Under the pieces are notes generated by a model. It saw nothing but the letters and a program-made list of their open reading frames with translations. It did no database searches and was not told the DNA's origin. From NCBI RefSeq assembly GCF_003240585.1, contig NZ_PCDP01000032.1, forward strand, positions 1 through 64,000: a stretch of 64,000 nucleotides of DNA. The letters are read 5' to 3'. The DNA comes from Arminella tubonensis. GTDB lineage: Bacteria; Pseudomonadota; Alphaproteobacteria; Rhizobiales; Rhizobiaceae. The translations under genes and the position numbers were made by a program. Shown here piece after piece: positions 8,064-17,486 of this stretch (the stretch's first letter is position 1; each line of letters starts with the position of its first letter).

Positions 8064-9770
8064 ATGACGAATCAATCTCTTCAGCGTCGCCTTGCCGCCA
8101 TCGTCGTTGCCGATGTGGTGGGATATTCACGCCTGATGGAGGCTGATGAAGTCGCAACGCTGACGAACCTCAGGGAACTCCGTTCTGGCGTTATCGAGCC
8201 GGCTGTGATGCGCCACAACGGTCGCATCTTCAAGGTTCTGGGCGACGGATTCCTAATCGAATTCGGTAGCGCGGTGGACGCGGTCGCAGCCGCGTTGGAA
8301 ATGCAACGGGCCACCACTGCTGTTGAGGCTTCCGGAGACCGGCGCCTGCTTTTGCGTGTAGGCGTCAATCTGGGAGATGTCATTGACGACGGTTCAGACG
8401 TCGTCGGCGACGGCGTCAATGTCGCGGCGCGCCTCGAGACGCAGGCCGCACCGGGAGGTATCTGCATTTCAGCCAAAGTTCACGACGAGATCGTCGGCAA
8501 GATCGGCGACCGGTTCTTTGATGCAGGCGAACGCTACCTAAAGAACCTGACTCGCCCGGTCCACGTGTGGCATTGGCCGGATGCGCTGCAGAGCATATTG
8601 CCGCTGCCCGAATGTCCCTCGATCGCTGTATTGCCGTTCACGAACATGAGTGGGGATGAAGCGGACGCGTATTTCGTCGACGGATTGACCGAAGACCTGA
8701 TCACCGACCTTTCCCGTACGGCTGGCCTGTTCGTCATCGCGCGCAATTCCGTCCACGGTTACAAGGACAAGCCGGTCAACGTACGGCTGGTCGCCCAGGA
8801 ACTCGGCGTCCGCTACGTCCTGGAGGGGAGCGCCAGACGCGCAATGGGCCGTGTCCGCATCAATGCCCAATTGATCGACGCGCTTGGCGGCGGGCACTTG
8901 TGGGCCGACCGGTTTGACAGGACGGTGGAAGATGTGTTCGAATTGCAGGATGAAGTTAACGCCAAGATTGTCGAAGCCCTCGTCGGCCGGCTGACCATCC
9001 CGAAGCCGCGCAATCGGCCGAAGAACTTTGAGGCGTACGATCTGTGTGTGCGCGCCCGCCTCCTGACGGAAGTGTCGCCGCAAACTGAGCGTGAGGCCTA
9101 TATGCTGCTCCAACGCGCGGTTAAACTCGAGCCATCATATGCCGAGGCGCTCGGTCTGCTCGCGTATAACCGTTGGCTTGCCTGGACTCATTTCGGCGAG
9201 CCCGAAGATCCTAACCGTCGGATGGCGGCGACGTTCGCGCAGAAGGCGGTCGACCTAGATCCCAACGATGCCGGCTGCCGTTACGTTCTGGGTACCATTT
9301 TGGCTTATGAGCGGCGATGGGAGGAATCGGAGGCCGCCTTCGCCAAGGCCCTGGAGCTGGACCCCAACCATGCCGACACCTGGGCCGCTAAGTCGGACAT
9401 GTCCGTGCTGGACGGCAGGGTTGCCGACGGACTAGCGCAGATCGAAAAAGCTCTGCGGCTCAATCCCTATCCACCCTGCTGGTATCTTTGTCATCTGGGG
9501 CAGGCGCAATACGCCGCGCGTAACTATCAGGCGGCAACCGCCACACTCCGCAGGGAAAACACGTATCGTACCAACTCACGCAAATTCCTGGCTGCTACGC
9601 TTGCGCAGTTGGGCCACCGTGAGGAGGCGCGGCGAGAAGCAGAATTGTTCCTGATCGCCCACCCTCATTTCACCATCGGCCATTGGCTCAGCTCCCAGCC
9701 GCTGCGCGATGCATCTGTACGAGACCACTTTGTCGACGGCTTCCGAAAGGCCGGCCTGCCGGAGATGTGA
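8064..9770 (+). CDS. Class III adenylate/guanylate cyclase with TolB/FlgO-like and TPR domains
   Basis: This 568-residue protein has three parts. Residues 8-165 are a class III nucleotide cyclase domain, with metal-binding aspartates in VVADVVGYSRL and KVLGDGFLIEF and the Asn/Arg motif in GDGVNVAARLE. Residues about 185-305 form a domain starting PSIAVLPFTNMSGDEADAYF. From about 330 to the end there are TPR repeats (YAEALGLLAYNRW, LELDPNHADTWAA). No signal peptide or membrane helix is seen, so it is likely cytosolic. Rhizobia carry many paralogues of this architecture; a second is at 17487-19259. Product choice (cAMP or cGMP) is not decided by sequence alone. Confidence 0.9.
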   Translation: MTNQSLQRRLAAIVVADVVGYSRLMEADEVATLTNLRELRSGVIEPAVMRHNGRIFKVLGDGFLIEFGSAVDAVAAALEMQRATTAVEASGDRRLLLRVGVNLGDVIDDGSDVVGDGVNVAARLETQAAPGGICISAKVHDEIVGKIGDRFFDAGERYLKNLTRPVHVWHWPDALQSILPLPECPSIAVLPFTNMSGDEADAYFVDGLTEDLITDLSRTAGLFVIARNSVHGYKDKPVNVRLVAQELGVRYVLEGSARRAMGRVRINAQLIDALGGGHLWADRFDRTVEDVFELQDEVNAKIVEALVGRLTIPKPRNRPKNFEAYDLCVRARLLTEVSPQTEREAYMLLQRAVKLEPSYAEALGLLAYNRWLAWTHFGEPEDPNRRMAATFAQKAVDLDPNDAGCRYVLGTILAYERRWEESEAAFAKALELDPNHADTWAAKSDMSVLDGRVADGLAQIEKALRLNPYPPCWYLCHLGQAQYAARNYQAATATLRRENTYRTNSRKFLAATLAQLGHREEARREAELFLIAHPHFTIGHWLSSQPLRDASVRDHFVDGFRKAGLPEM

Positions 9771-10198
9771 CAGCGGGTGGGACAATCCCGACGCGTTCGA
9801 GGACTTGATCAACGGATATGCGCTGCGCGAGAACGGCGGTCTGGATCGCAGTGCCAAGCTTCTTCAGACGCTCCACAGAACGCGTCAACCAGCCCGAGTC
9901 TCGCATGACTTTTCCGCTGGACCGCCTTGCATCAGGTGGCGATGAGCCCATAGCCCAGAATGAAGACAGGATGCTTTGAGAAACATTTAAGCAGCTTCGC
10001 CGAGACATGAAGGCGACGACGCTTACTTCCGCTATCGGCGGCGCAAAGATGCCGTTACCTTGAAACTAGACAATGTCTGCTTTCCGGCAGTCATGGGGCC
10101 GGAAGCAGACTGTCAGCACTTGGACTGGCAACTCGAGAAGCCGACATCATGGACCACCTATGGACAGTCCATGATCGCCCCAAGTCACAGGCTAGCGG
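9771..10198. other. Intergenic repeat region downstream of cyclase
   Basis: This stretch holds no recognised gene. It contains an imperfect inverted repeat at 10075-10110 (GTCTGCTTTCCGGC against GCCGGAAGCAGAC, one bulged base), which includes the recurring ATGTCTGCTTTC motif at 10073-10084. The hairpin has no T-run and belongs to the dispersed intergenic repeat family seen around both cyclase genes. Confidence 0.55.
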
Positions 10199-10839
10199 CT
10201 AGCGTTGGAAGGTGAGGTGGATGGTGCCGCTCGGTGACGTTTCCGCCTTGACTGTGCAGCCAGCTTCCAAGCCGCGCAGATCGTCCCACAGGCGGATGCC
10301 GCGCCCGAGCAAAATCGGCACGATAGCAACATGAAGGCGGTCGACGAGGCCAGCTTTGAGATAGTCGCAAACGACGGTAGCACCACCGCCATCCTCACAT
10401 CCTTGCCGTTTGCGGTCCTCACGGCCTGCTGGAGCGCATCGACAGGGGTGGTATTGAGGAAGTGGAAAGTGGTGCCGCCGGCCATCTCGATGGACGGCCG
10501 GGGCTTGTGGGTGAGGACAAAGACCGGACACCCGAACGGCGGCTCGTCGCCCCACCAGCCGCGCCAGTTCGGATCGTCGGGAAAGTTGTGGAGCCCAAAC
10601 ATGCCGGCGCCCATAATCTCAGCGCCCACATTCTCGAAATATTCCTTCGCGTATTCGTCGTCGACCCCTGTGGTCCCTTCCCCCGTGGTATCCTTCAACA
10701 CGCGCTCACGGAACGTTCGCGTTGCGGCATATGCGCCGACGAGACGCGGCCAGTCCTCGCCGAACGGGGTTTCGGGCGTCTGGTCCGTCGTTGTCGCGAA
10801 ACCATCGAGCGAGATCATGAAATCGACACGAACTACCAT
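10199..10839 (-). pseudogene. Dihydrofolate reductase/RibD C-terminal family protein, frameshifted
   Basis: The ATG at 10839 follows AGGAGG six bases upstream and begins VVRVDFMISLDGFATTTDQ, with later EIMGAGMFGLHNFPDDPNW and FGCPVFVLTHKPRPSI, typical of the DHFR-like RibD family. Near 10385 the frame shifts: the first frame leaves homology after GKDVRM, and the second continues GGGATVVCDYLKAGLVDRLH and VAIVPILLGRGIRLWDDLRG to the stop at 10199. One missing base restores a normal protein of about 213 residues, so this is a recent pseudogene or a sequencing error. It is divergent from the ArsR gene with two shared operators between, suggesting joint regulation. Confidence 0.8.
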
Positions 10840-10897
10840 TGGAGTCCTCCTTGAAAGGTGTTGCACCACAGCGCCCCCTCGTTCGGGGCCAAACACT

Positions 10898-10945
10898 AAG
10901 GCAACTACCTTTATATTTGGAGCGGGATACTAAGGCAAGTGCCTT
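10898..10945. promoter_or_regulatory. Tandem palindromic operators in the ArsR/DHFR-like divergent promoter
   Basis: AAGGCAACTACCTT (10898-10911) and AAGGCAAGTGCCTT (10932-10945) are two copies of one dyad, both preceded by ACT. Start-to-start spacing is 34 bp, about three helical turns. They lie between the divergent starts at 10839 and 10987, the expected place for autoregulation by the ArsR-type protein. Confidence 0.65.
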
Positions 10946-10986
10946 TTTAACCTTGACCTGAGCCCCCGACGCCTTTACTCATCCAT

Positions 10987-11343
10987 ATGCCTTACCATTC
11001 GACTCCGCTCGACCTCGCCTTTCACGCTCTCAGCGACCCGACCCGCCGCGCGGTGGTGTCGCGGTTAGTCGAGGGCGAGTTGCCGGTCAGCGCGCTGGCC
11101 GAGCCTTTTGACATGGCTCTGCCCTCCTTCGCCCAGCATCTCAAGGTGCTGGAAGATTGCGGGCTGATCGCCAGCGAGAAGCGCGGGCGCAGCCGCTGGT
11201 GCCGCCTGGTGCAGGCGCGCTTCGACGAGGCGGCGGACTGGATGGTCGCGGAGCGCCGTCGCTGGACCGGGCGGTTGGATCGGCTGGAAGTCTACCTGGA
11301 CAAAACGGAAGAGGATGATGAAGGACATGGCAAACCTCTTTGA
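10987..11343 (+). CDS. ArsR-family transcriptional regulator
   Basis: This 118-residue winged-helix protein has the classical ArsR layout: FHALSDPTRRAVVSRLVEGE, then PVSALAEPFDMALPSFAQHL as the recognition region, and the wing GLIASEKRGRSRWCRL. The metal-binding ELCVCDL motif is absent, placing it in the metal-independent subgroup that is usually paired with AHSA1/START-domain genes. The next gene overlaps it by 29 bases and encodes such a protein. Two palindromes in the upstream region probably bind it and control both this operon and the divergent DHFR-like gene. Confidence 0.9.
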   Translation: MPYHSTPLDLAFHALSDPTRRAVVSRLVEGELPVSALAEPFDMALPSFAQHLKVLEDCGLIASEKRGRSRWCRLVQARFDEAADWMVAERRRWTGRLDRLEVYLDKTEEDDEGHGKPL

Positions 11344-11806
11344 GACATGGTCGCTCGACCGCGAAATCGTGCTGGTCAAGGTGCTGAACCACCCGCGCGA
11401 CAAGGTCTTTGCGGCCTGGATGGACCCGAAAGCGCTTGCCGAATGGTACGGCCCGGACGGCCTCAGCATCGAGAGCCACGAGGCCGATATCCGCGAAGGC
11501 GGGCTCTGGCGTTTCGACATGGTGGGCGTGTTCGAGGGTCGGGAGCAGCGCTTCCCGAACCTCATACGCTTTCTGGAGATCGTGCCGAACGAGCGGATCG
11601 TGATGGACTACGGCACGCCCAACCCTGATGATCCCGACCGTTTCCGCACCACGGTGACCTTCGATGAGCAGACCGACGGCAAGACGGTGCTGACCTTGCG
11701 CCAGCTCCATCCCAGCCGCGAGCGGCGTCAGTTTGTCATCGGCTTCGGCGCGGTGGAATACGGGCTGCAGACGCTGGATGGTCTCGCCGCCTGGCTGGAC
11801 CGCTGA
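11315..11806 (+). CDS. SRPBCC/AHSA1-domain protein
   Basis: This 163-residue protein has the AHSA1 START-like fold: VLNHPRDKVFAAWMDPKALA, EWYGPDGLSIESHEADIREG, GLWRFDMVGVFEGRE, and the C-terminal helix YGLQTLDGLAAWLDR. Such proteins bind hydrophobic ligands or act with ArsR regulators, and their biochemical role is usually unknown. It overlaps the ArsR gene, indicating a two-gene operon. The start is uncertain: ATG at 11315, 11318 or 11327, the last giving MANLFETWSL. Confidence 0.88.
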   Translation: MMKDMANLFETWSLDREIVLVKVLNHPRDKVFAAWMDPKALAEWYGPDGLSIESHEADIREGGLWRFDMVGVFEGREQRFPNLIRFLEIVPNERIVMDYGTPNPDDPDRFRTTVTFDEQTDGKTVLTLRQLHPSRERRQFVIGFGAVEYGLQTLDGLAAWLDR

Positions 11807-12160
11807 GCCCTTGGCCGCTCGGCGTCGCTCGCGCCAGTTGGCGATGGCCGAGGCGGGCGTGCAGATCGAGCTGCGCTGATCGCGCAGGTCACAGCTTGAC
11901 GGAACAGGAGGGCCACACATGATGTCTGCTTTCGGGCGTCCGCTATCGCGATCTGTAGGACAGCATGGCGGGCGCAAAGCCGCCATCGCTGCGGTGCCCA
12001 TCTTTGTGGTGGAGTGGTGGGAAATGGCGCGCTCGACAGGATGAAACTGGGCACTGGTATGTGATTGTTTGCGCTGTGTGATTTATGAGTTCCCGCCGAA
12101 GGACGCAAGTCGAGCTTTGATCATGGTTGGTCACCGAAGCTCGCGTTTCAATAGTGAAAC
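11807..12160. other. Intergenic region between convergent AHSA1 and ilvD genes
   Basis: No gene was recognised. It carries one copy of the ATGTCTGCTTTC motif (11922-11933) and a short hairpin GTTTCA-CTAT-TGAAAC next to the ilvD stop codon. Confidence 0.4.
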
Positions 12161-13882
12161 TCAGATATCCGCGTAGACGTGGGTCTCGGCTCGAGCGCCG
12201 GGGTGCGTTACCGCGCCTTTTGATGCGGGGCCGACGTTCTGAGCGTAGCGCCAGAGCGCACCTGATTGGTAGTTGCTGGCGTGCGGTTCCCAACCGGCGC
12301 GGCGCTTTTTCAGGACCTCATCCGTCACATCAAGATCAATTGATCCGGCTTCGGCATCGATGCGGATTATGTCGCCGTTTTCGACCAGAGCCAGGGGACC
12401 GCCGACCGCTGCCTCGGGGCCGACATGGCCAATGCAAAAGCCACGAGTCGCGCCGGAGAAGCGTCCGTCGGTCACGAGTGCCACTTTCTCGCCCATGCCG
12501 AGACCATAGAGCGCTGCCGTCGTCGAAAGCATCTCACGCATTCCAGGCCCGCCTTTTGGGCCTTCGTAACGAATAACGACAACGGAACCCTCAGGGACGT
12601 CGCGTGACTCGACAGCGGCGAAGGCGTCTTCCTCGCATTCGAAAACGAGGGCCGGGCCTTGGAACTGAAGGCGATTCATGCCGGCGACTTTTACGATCGC
12701 GCCGTCAGGCGCCAGGTTTCCGGTCAGCCCAACGACGCCGCCCATCGGGCTGATGGGCGTCCGCGCATCGTAGATGACCCTCTGGTCGGGGTTCCAGGTC
12801 ACCTCGTCGATGTTCTCGGCCAAGGTCTTGCCTGTAGCCGTCAGGCATTCGCCATGAAGATAGCCTTCGGCGAGGAGCGTCTTCATCAGCATGTAGACCC
12901 CGCCCGCCTCATACATGTCCTTGGCGACGTAGCGTCCGCCGGGCTTCAGGTCGGCGATATAGGGAGTTGACTTGAATATCCCTGCGACATCGAACAGATC
13001 GAACTGAATCCCTGCCTCGCTCGCCATGGCTGGCAGATGGAGCGCTGCATTGGTAGAGCCACCTGTCGCGGCGACGATGCGCGCGGCATTCTCGAACGCA
13101 TCTCTCGTGCAGATGTCGCGCGGACGGATATTGCCGGCCAGCAAAGCCATCACCTGCCTGCCGGCCGCGCGCGCAATCTCGTCGCGGCCACGATAGGGAG
13201 CGGGAATCATGTTGCTGTTGGGCAGCGACAGGCCGATCGCTTCGCCGACACAGGCCATGGTATTGGCGGTGAACTGGCCGCCGCATGCCCCGTGGCCAGG
13301 ACAGGCAACCCTTTCGAGGGCATGCACGTCCGAGATCGAACAGGCACCGGCAGAATATCGGCCGACGACCTCGAACACATCCGCCACGGTCACGTCGCGA
13401 TCCTGATAGCGCCCCGGCAGGATCGATCCGCCGTAAACGAAGATCGATGGAACATTCAGGCGCAACATCGCCATCATCATGGCCGGAAGCGACTTGTCGC
13501 AGCCGGCGAAGGCGACCAATGCGTCGTAGCAATGTCCGCGAACCGAGAGTTCGACCGAATCGGCGATAACCTCGCGGCTGACCAGCGAGCTCTTCATTCC
13601 CTGATGACCCATGGCGATGCCATCGGTCACGGTGATCGTGTTGAAACGACGGGGCGTGCCGCCAGCCTCCACGACGCCTTCACGGCAAAAGTCGGCCTGC
13701 TCATCCAGCGTGGTATTGCATGGAGCGCTGTCGTTGCCCGCGGATGCGACCGCCACGAAGGGGCGATTGATCTGATCCTCGGTCATGCCCATCGCATAAT
13801 AGTAGCTGCGATGCGGCGCGCGCTCTGGCCCAATCGAGACATGCCGACTGGGTAGGCGTGACTTATCGAAGACCTGGGTCAT
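12161..13882 (-). CDS. ilvD: Dihydroxy-acid dehydratase family (IlvD/Edd)
   Basis: This 573-residue protein belongs to the IlvD/Edd family. Iron-sulfur and Mg ligand regions are visible in [38 protein letters not shown] and [19 protein letters not shown], and the C-terminal catalytic segment is [20 protein letters not shown]. The cysteine pattern resembles enzymes with a 2Fe-2S or 4Fe-4S cluster dehydrating 2,3-dihydroxy acids. In branched-chain amino acid synthesis it forms 2-keto-3-methylvalerate and 2-ketoisovalerate; accessory-replicon copies often act on sugar acids instead. The start follows CGGAGC. It stands alone among repeats, so it may be a second, acquired ilvD copy. Confidence 0.88.
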   Translation of the reverse strand: MTQVFDKSRLPSRHVSIGPERAPHRSYYYAMGMTEDQINRPFVAVASAGNDSAPCNTTLDEQADFCREGVVEAGGTPRRFNTITVTDGIAMGHQGMKSSLVSREVIADSVELSVRGHCYDALVAFAGCDKSLPAMMMAMLRLNVPSIFVYGGSILPGRYQDRDVTVADVFEVVGRYSAGACSISDVHALERVACPGHGACGGQFTANTMACVGEAIGLSLPNSNMIPAPYRGRDEIARAAGRQVMALLAGNIRPRDICTRDAFENAARIVAATGGSTNAALHLPAMASEAGIQFDLFDVAGIFKSTPYIADLKPGGRYVAKDMYEAGGVYMLMKTLLAEGYLHGECLTATGKTLAENIDEVTWNPDQRVIYDARTPISPMGGVVGLTGNLAPDGAIVKVAGMNRLQFQGPALVFECEEDAFAAVESRDVPEGSVVVIRYEGPKGGPGMREMLSTTAALYGLGMGEKVALVTDGRFSGATRGFCIGHVGPEAAVGGPLALVENGDIIRIDAEAGSIDLDVTDEVLKKRRAGWEPHASNYQSGALWRYAQNVGPASKGAVTHPGARAETHVYADI

Positions 13883-14422
13883 CGGATTTGCTCCGGTGGA
13901 AGCTCCAGAAGGCAGAGCCGCTAGGATCTACGCGCCCCAAGCCAGTTGTCGGCAGCTTCCATGCCGGTCGGACCAATGCGGCAGGATCGTCCTTCAGCCA
14001 CCATTGGCCTTCAGGAAAACGCATGATCTCAATGATTCACCGGGCCGACAACAGACCGTCCGCTCCTAGGGCACCCTCCACGAAAGCGGACATCGAAGTA
14101 TCTGTGAAGGCCCGGATTTGGCGCAAATGAGACCCACGTCAGGGTGCGTGATGGCCCGAAGCGGCCTCTCATGGATGTTGCTTCGACAGAAATGTTCGGT
14201 GGGTAACCCACGATAGCTGCGGCCTGGTGTCCAGACATCGCTTCCCAGGAACAATATCAATTTTGGACGCACCGTCTCATCGCAACTAAAAGGAAGTAGA
14301 CCTTAGTTGTTGCACGCTGATTGTTATTGGAACCATTCCTGATAGACTGCCCTCCTCATCCCAAAATAAACGTTAGCGAGCATCCAAGACTATTCATCAA
14401 AGAGAAACCTTAGGGGGCAAGC
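13883..14422. repeat. Intergenic mosaic of dispersed repeat modules
   Basis: No gene is present. The block at about 13955-14103 combines modules seen elsewhere: TTCCATGCCGGTCG and GCAGGATCGTCCTTCAGCC (related to 17087-17200 and the reverse of about 6560-6680), CCGTCCGCTCCTAGGGC, and GAAAGCGGACATCGAAGTAT, shared exactly with about 45131-45150. From about 14300 the sequence is AT-richer and probably holds the promoter of the DUF1254 gene. Confidence 0.65.
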
Positions 14423-16048
14423 ATGGCAACGATTGGCAGAAGCCTTGCATTGATCGCAATTGTTGTGGCGGTGGCGAGTGTCGGTAGCCTTAACAAAGCC
14501 GACGCGCAGACTGACGGCTTGAGACCCCCGGCGATCCTCACCCCGGACAAAGTACAGACAGCGATAGGACCGCTCGACTTCAAGGATGGTGCCCCGAGCA
14601 GCGAAACGTTGCAAAAGGTCTACGATCATCTGGACTTCACGCACGCCTTCGATGCGTTCATGAACACCATGCAAGGTGTCAGTGTCGCCGCCTTCGATAA
14701 GGGCATGCAAAGCATTGGCGTGAAGCACAACGAAGTCATCGTCTACTCCAAGCTAATGGATGCCAGCTCTCTCTTTTTGACGGCCAACGCGGACACGATC
14801 TACTTCTTCGGTGTCCTCGATCTTACAAGGGGGCCAATGGTTCTGGAGGTGCCACCGAAAGCGCTCGGTGCCATAGACGATTATTGGTTCCGTTGGGTCA
14901 CTGACTTCGGTGCGCCAGGACCCGACCGGGGCGAAGGTGGAAGATACCTCGTCTTGCCACCCGGCTACGATGGACCGCTACCGGAAGGCGGCTTCTATGT
15001 GGCTCACGCAAAGACCAACAACGTCCTATGGTTCGGGCGCTCGTTCATGGAAAACAACGATCCCGCCCCGGTGGTCGAGGGGATCAAGGCCAATACCAAA
15101 ATCTACCCCTACCAAGTCGGTGGTGTCGGCACGAGCATCGCCCAATTCCTGGCGGGCGATGCCAGGCTCGGCAAAATCACCGAGCCGCCAGCGACCGTGT
15201 TTCACGAAGGCACCGCCGTTTCGGTCAACACGGTCCCGCCCGGCGACGTCAGCTACTTCGACATGCTCAATGAGATCGTGCAGAACGAGCCAGCGACGTC
15301 TCTCGATCCCGAGCTGATGGGATCGCTGGCCGCGATTGGCATCATCAAGGGTAAGCCGTTCGCGCCGGACGAGAGGATGAAGACGATTCTTCAGGAGGCA
15401 GCGGCGCTCGCAAATGCTTCATCACGGAGCTTGTTCATGGCTCCGCGCGATCCAAGCTGGTTCTATTACCCAAATTCATCATGGTCGAATTTGCTGTTCC
15501 AGACCGGCTATCAGTTCGAGACGCCGATCCCGGAAATTACCACAAGCGGCGTGAAGCCCTATCCGGACACCGGATACCGTACGCTGAATGCGCGATCGTA
15601 TTTCTTCTACGGCGTGACCGGCATCACGCCGGGAATGGCCATGCGCCTGCCGGGTGTCGGCTCGCAATACCTCCTCGCCATGCAGGACGCGAACAAGGAG
15701 TATTTCGACGGCGGCAAGACCTATAAGGTGGCACTGCCGAAGGATATTCCCGAAGCTAACTTCTGGTCGTTCACACTCTACGACAACCAGACCCGCTCTA
15801 TGCTGGATACCCCGCAGCGCTATCCGCGTGCAGGAAGCCAAAGCTTTCCGTCGCCCGCTGCCCAAGCCGATACGGACGGAGTGACGACCGTCTACTTCGG
15901 ACCGAGCCAACCCGAAGGGGTCAGTCGCGGTAATTGGGTGCAGACGGTGCCCGGCAAGGGTTATTTCGCGATCCTGCGCCTCTACAGCCCGCTTGAGCCG
16001 TTTTTCACAAAGGAGTGGCGGCCGAGTGAGATTGAACCCGTAAAATAA
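14423..16048 (+). CDS. Exported DUF1254/DUF1214 domain protein
   Basis: A Sec signal peptide (residues 1-28, LALIAIVVAVASVGS, cleavage near ADAQ-T) precedes a two-domain protein of 541 residues. The DUF1254 region includes NEVIVYSKLMDASSLFLTAN and ADTIYFFGVLDLTRGPM; the C-terminal DUF1214 region includes FWSFTLYDNQTRSMLD and DGVTTVYFGP. These proteins are periplasmic and of unknown biochemical function. The start follows GGGGGCAAGC. It appears monocistronic, with repeat sequence before it and IS relics after it. Confidence 0.88.
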   Translation: MATIGRSLALIAIVVAVASVGSLNKADAQTDGLRPPAILTPDKVQTAIGPLDFKDGAPSSETLQKVYDHLDFTHAFDAFMNTMQGVSVAAFDKGMQSIGVKHNEVIVYSKLMDASSLFLTANADTIYFFGVLDLTRGPMVLEVPPKALGAIDDYWFRWVTDFGAPGPDRGEGGRYLVLPPGYDGPLPEGGFYVAHAKTNNVLWFGRSFMENNDPAPVVEGIKANTKIYPYQVGGVGTSIAQFLAGDARLGKITEPPATVFHEGTAVSVNTVPPGDVSYFDMLNEIVQNEPATSLDPELMGSLAAIGIIKGKPFAPDERMKTILQEAAALANASSRSLFMAPRDPSWFYYPNSSWSNLLFQTGYQFETPIPEITTSGVKPYPDTGYRTLNARSYFFYGVTGITPGMAMRLPGVGSQYLLAMQDANKEYFDGGKTYKVALPKDIPEANFWSFTLYDNQTRSMLDTPQRYPRAGSQSFPSPAAQADTDGVTTVYFGPSQPEGVSRGNWVQTVPGKGYFAILRLYSPLEPFFTKEWRPSEIEPVK

Positions 16049-16291
16049 CAGGGCGTCCGATGAGACAGATGCGCCTGTTTGAAGCTTGGTGCTTTTCCTA
16101 TCCCTAGTTTCTCGTCCGGCGATTCGTGCGCATCACGCTTTTTAGGAGCGTGTCATGGGACGATACTCTCGGTCGGAATGGTAGGATGGACCTTAGCCGC
16201 GATTTTGGCAGAAGGTCAGGTGGTACCTCCACCGGCATCGCGATGTGCCATGATAGAGGTGTTGTTAGGAACCGCATGGGAGGAGCCATCC
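16049..16291. other. Intergenic leader next to IS110 relic
   Basis: No gene was recognised. The last 50 bases (GAACCGCATGGGAGGAGCC) probably belong to the left end of the IS110-family element whose transposase start follows. Confidence 0.35.
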
Positions 16292-16441
16292 ATGGAAGAG
16301 ATTACCACGATTGGACTCGACATTGCTAAGTCGGTGTTCCAGGTGCACGCCATTTCCGCAACCGGCACACGGTCGTCGTTCGCCGACAACTGAAACGCCC
16401 CCTTGTCGTTCAGTTCTTTGCGGGCCTCAAACCGTGTCTGA
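16292..16441 (+). pseudogene. IS110-family transposase, N-terminal fragment
   Basis: The ATG at 16292 begins MEEITTIGLDIAKSVFQVHA, the typical IS110 start carrying the first DEDD aspartate in GLDIAK. After a one-base shift near 16370 the other frame continues VVVRRQLKRPLVVQFFAGLK and PCL. Homology stops at about 16440, where IS66 sequence begins, so about 50 codons of an originally 300-plus-codon gene survive. Confidence 0.8.
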
Positions 16442-16966
16442 GGACCGCCGGAACAGGCGCTCCGGTTCTTCGAACAGCTCTACCGGATCGAAAGGAAGGC
16501 GCGAGACGAAAAGCCCGACGTCGGTGAAACGCAGGCCGACTGCATTCACCGTTTCCGCCAACAGCACAGTTTGCCTGTCCTGAACGCTTTAAAGACGTGG
16601 CTCGAGGCCGTCGCGCCGAAGGTCGTGCCGGATACCAAGCTCGGCGATGCCGTGTCCTACACTCTGAACCAATGGGATTACCTGACACGCTACACCAGCG
16701 ACGGCAGGATGCCGATCGATAACAACATTCTCGAACGCGACATCAGAGTTTTTGCGACAGGAAGAAAATCGTGGCTGTTCAGCGACACTGCCGACGGAGC
16801 CAAGGCCAGTGCTGTTATCTACAGTCTGATGCTCACCTGCCGCGCCTGTGGCGTCGACCCTCTCACCTGGCTGCGACACGTGCTCACTAAGTTGCCTCAG
16901 CGAGATGACGACGCAGATCTCAGCGATCTGTTACCGTTCAACTTCTCCAAAACCTCTGCGGCCTAA
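16442..16966 (+). pseudogene. IS66-family transposase, C-terminal fragment
   Basis: The open frame begins right after a TGA and reads PPEQALRFFEQLYRIERKAR, then LPVLNALKTWLEAVAPKVVP, and GRMPIDNNILERDIRVFATG with KSWLFSDTADGAKASAVIYS. This is the last third of an IS66 TnpC transposase, including the conserved PIDNN-E catalytic-region motif. The end at 16966 looks natural. The N-terminal two thirds and the accessory TnpA and TnpB genes are missing. It is fused directly to an IS110 start, showing a deletion or nested insertion. Confidence 0.85.
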
Positions 16967-17486
16967 CAGACCCGGATATCGCTGCCGATGCGAGGGCGGT
17001 TCAGCGGTGCCACAGCCGTCAACGCGCAGGGAAAATCGCGCTTACGGTTGATCACCGACTACTCGTTCTTTTCAGTTTTATAGCCCACCGTCCGGCCGGC
17101 GTTCCATACCGGGCGACCCAGTGCAGCAGGATCATATTGTGCGATACCCGTTTGAGTTCTCATCCGGCCACGATTGGCCGTTGGAAGAATGCGCAAATTC
17201 CAGGTTCAAGGGGACCGGAAGCGGACTGGCAACTTCAGGCTGCGGATCTTCAAAGAGCGGACATTCGGGTGGGCGCGGACATCGTCGTGACCTGACCCTG
17301 AGTGGGCTTTCGGAACGACCGCGTTGGACGGCCGGGAGCATGACAGAGCAGTCATTGCGTGGGGCTGCAACGTCGGCTGCGTCCACATGAGCCATGGCCA
17401 ACTCGATCTCAACCAAGATCGCTCTGCCTGAAAGTTCTTTCTTGCCCTCTGTCTCCCTGCTATCGTGGAACTTAGGAGACTGCGTC
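16967..17486. repeat. Repeat-rich intergenic region with integrase N-terminal scrap
   Basis: At about 17070-17140 the minus strand reads LGRPVWNAGRTVGYK, the N terminus of the same short recombinase family as the relic at 6635-6819, and the flanking sequence to about 17200 is shared with about 6560-6680 in inverse orientation. Further on are AGAGCGGACATTCGGG, a variant of the recurrent GAAAGCGGACAT motif, and the leader of the second cyclase gene. Confidence 0.65.

Noticed and set aside
13037..13855. 272-codon plus-strand open frame
   Set aside because: Antisense to ilvD; shadow of a conserved gene.
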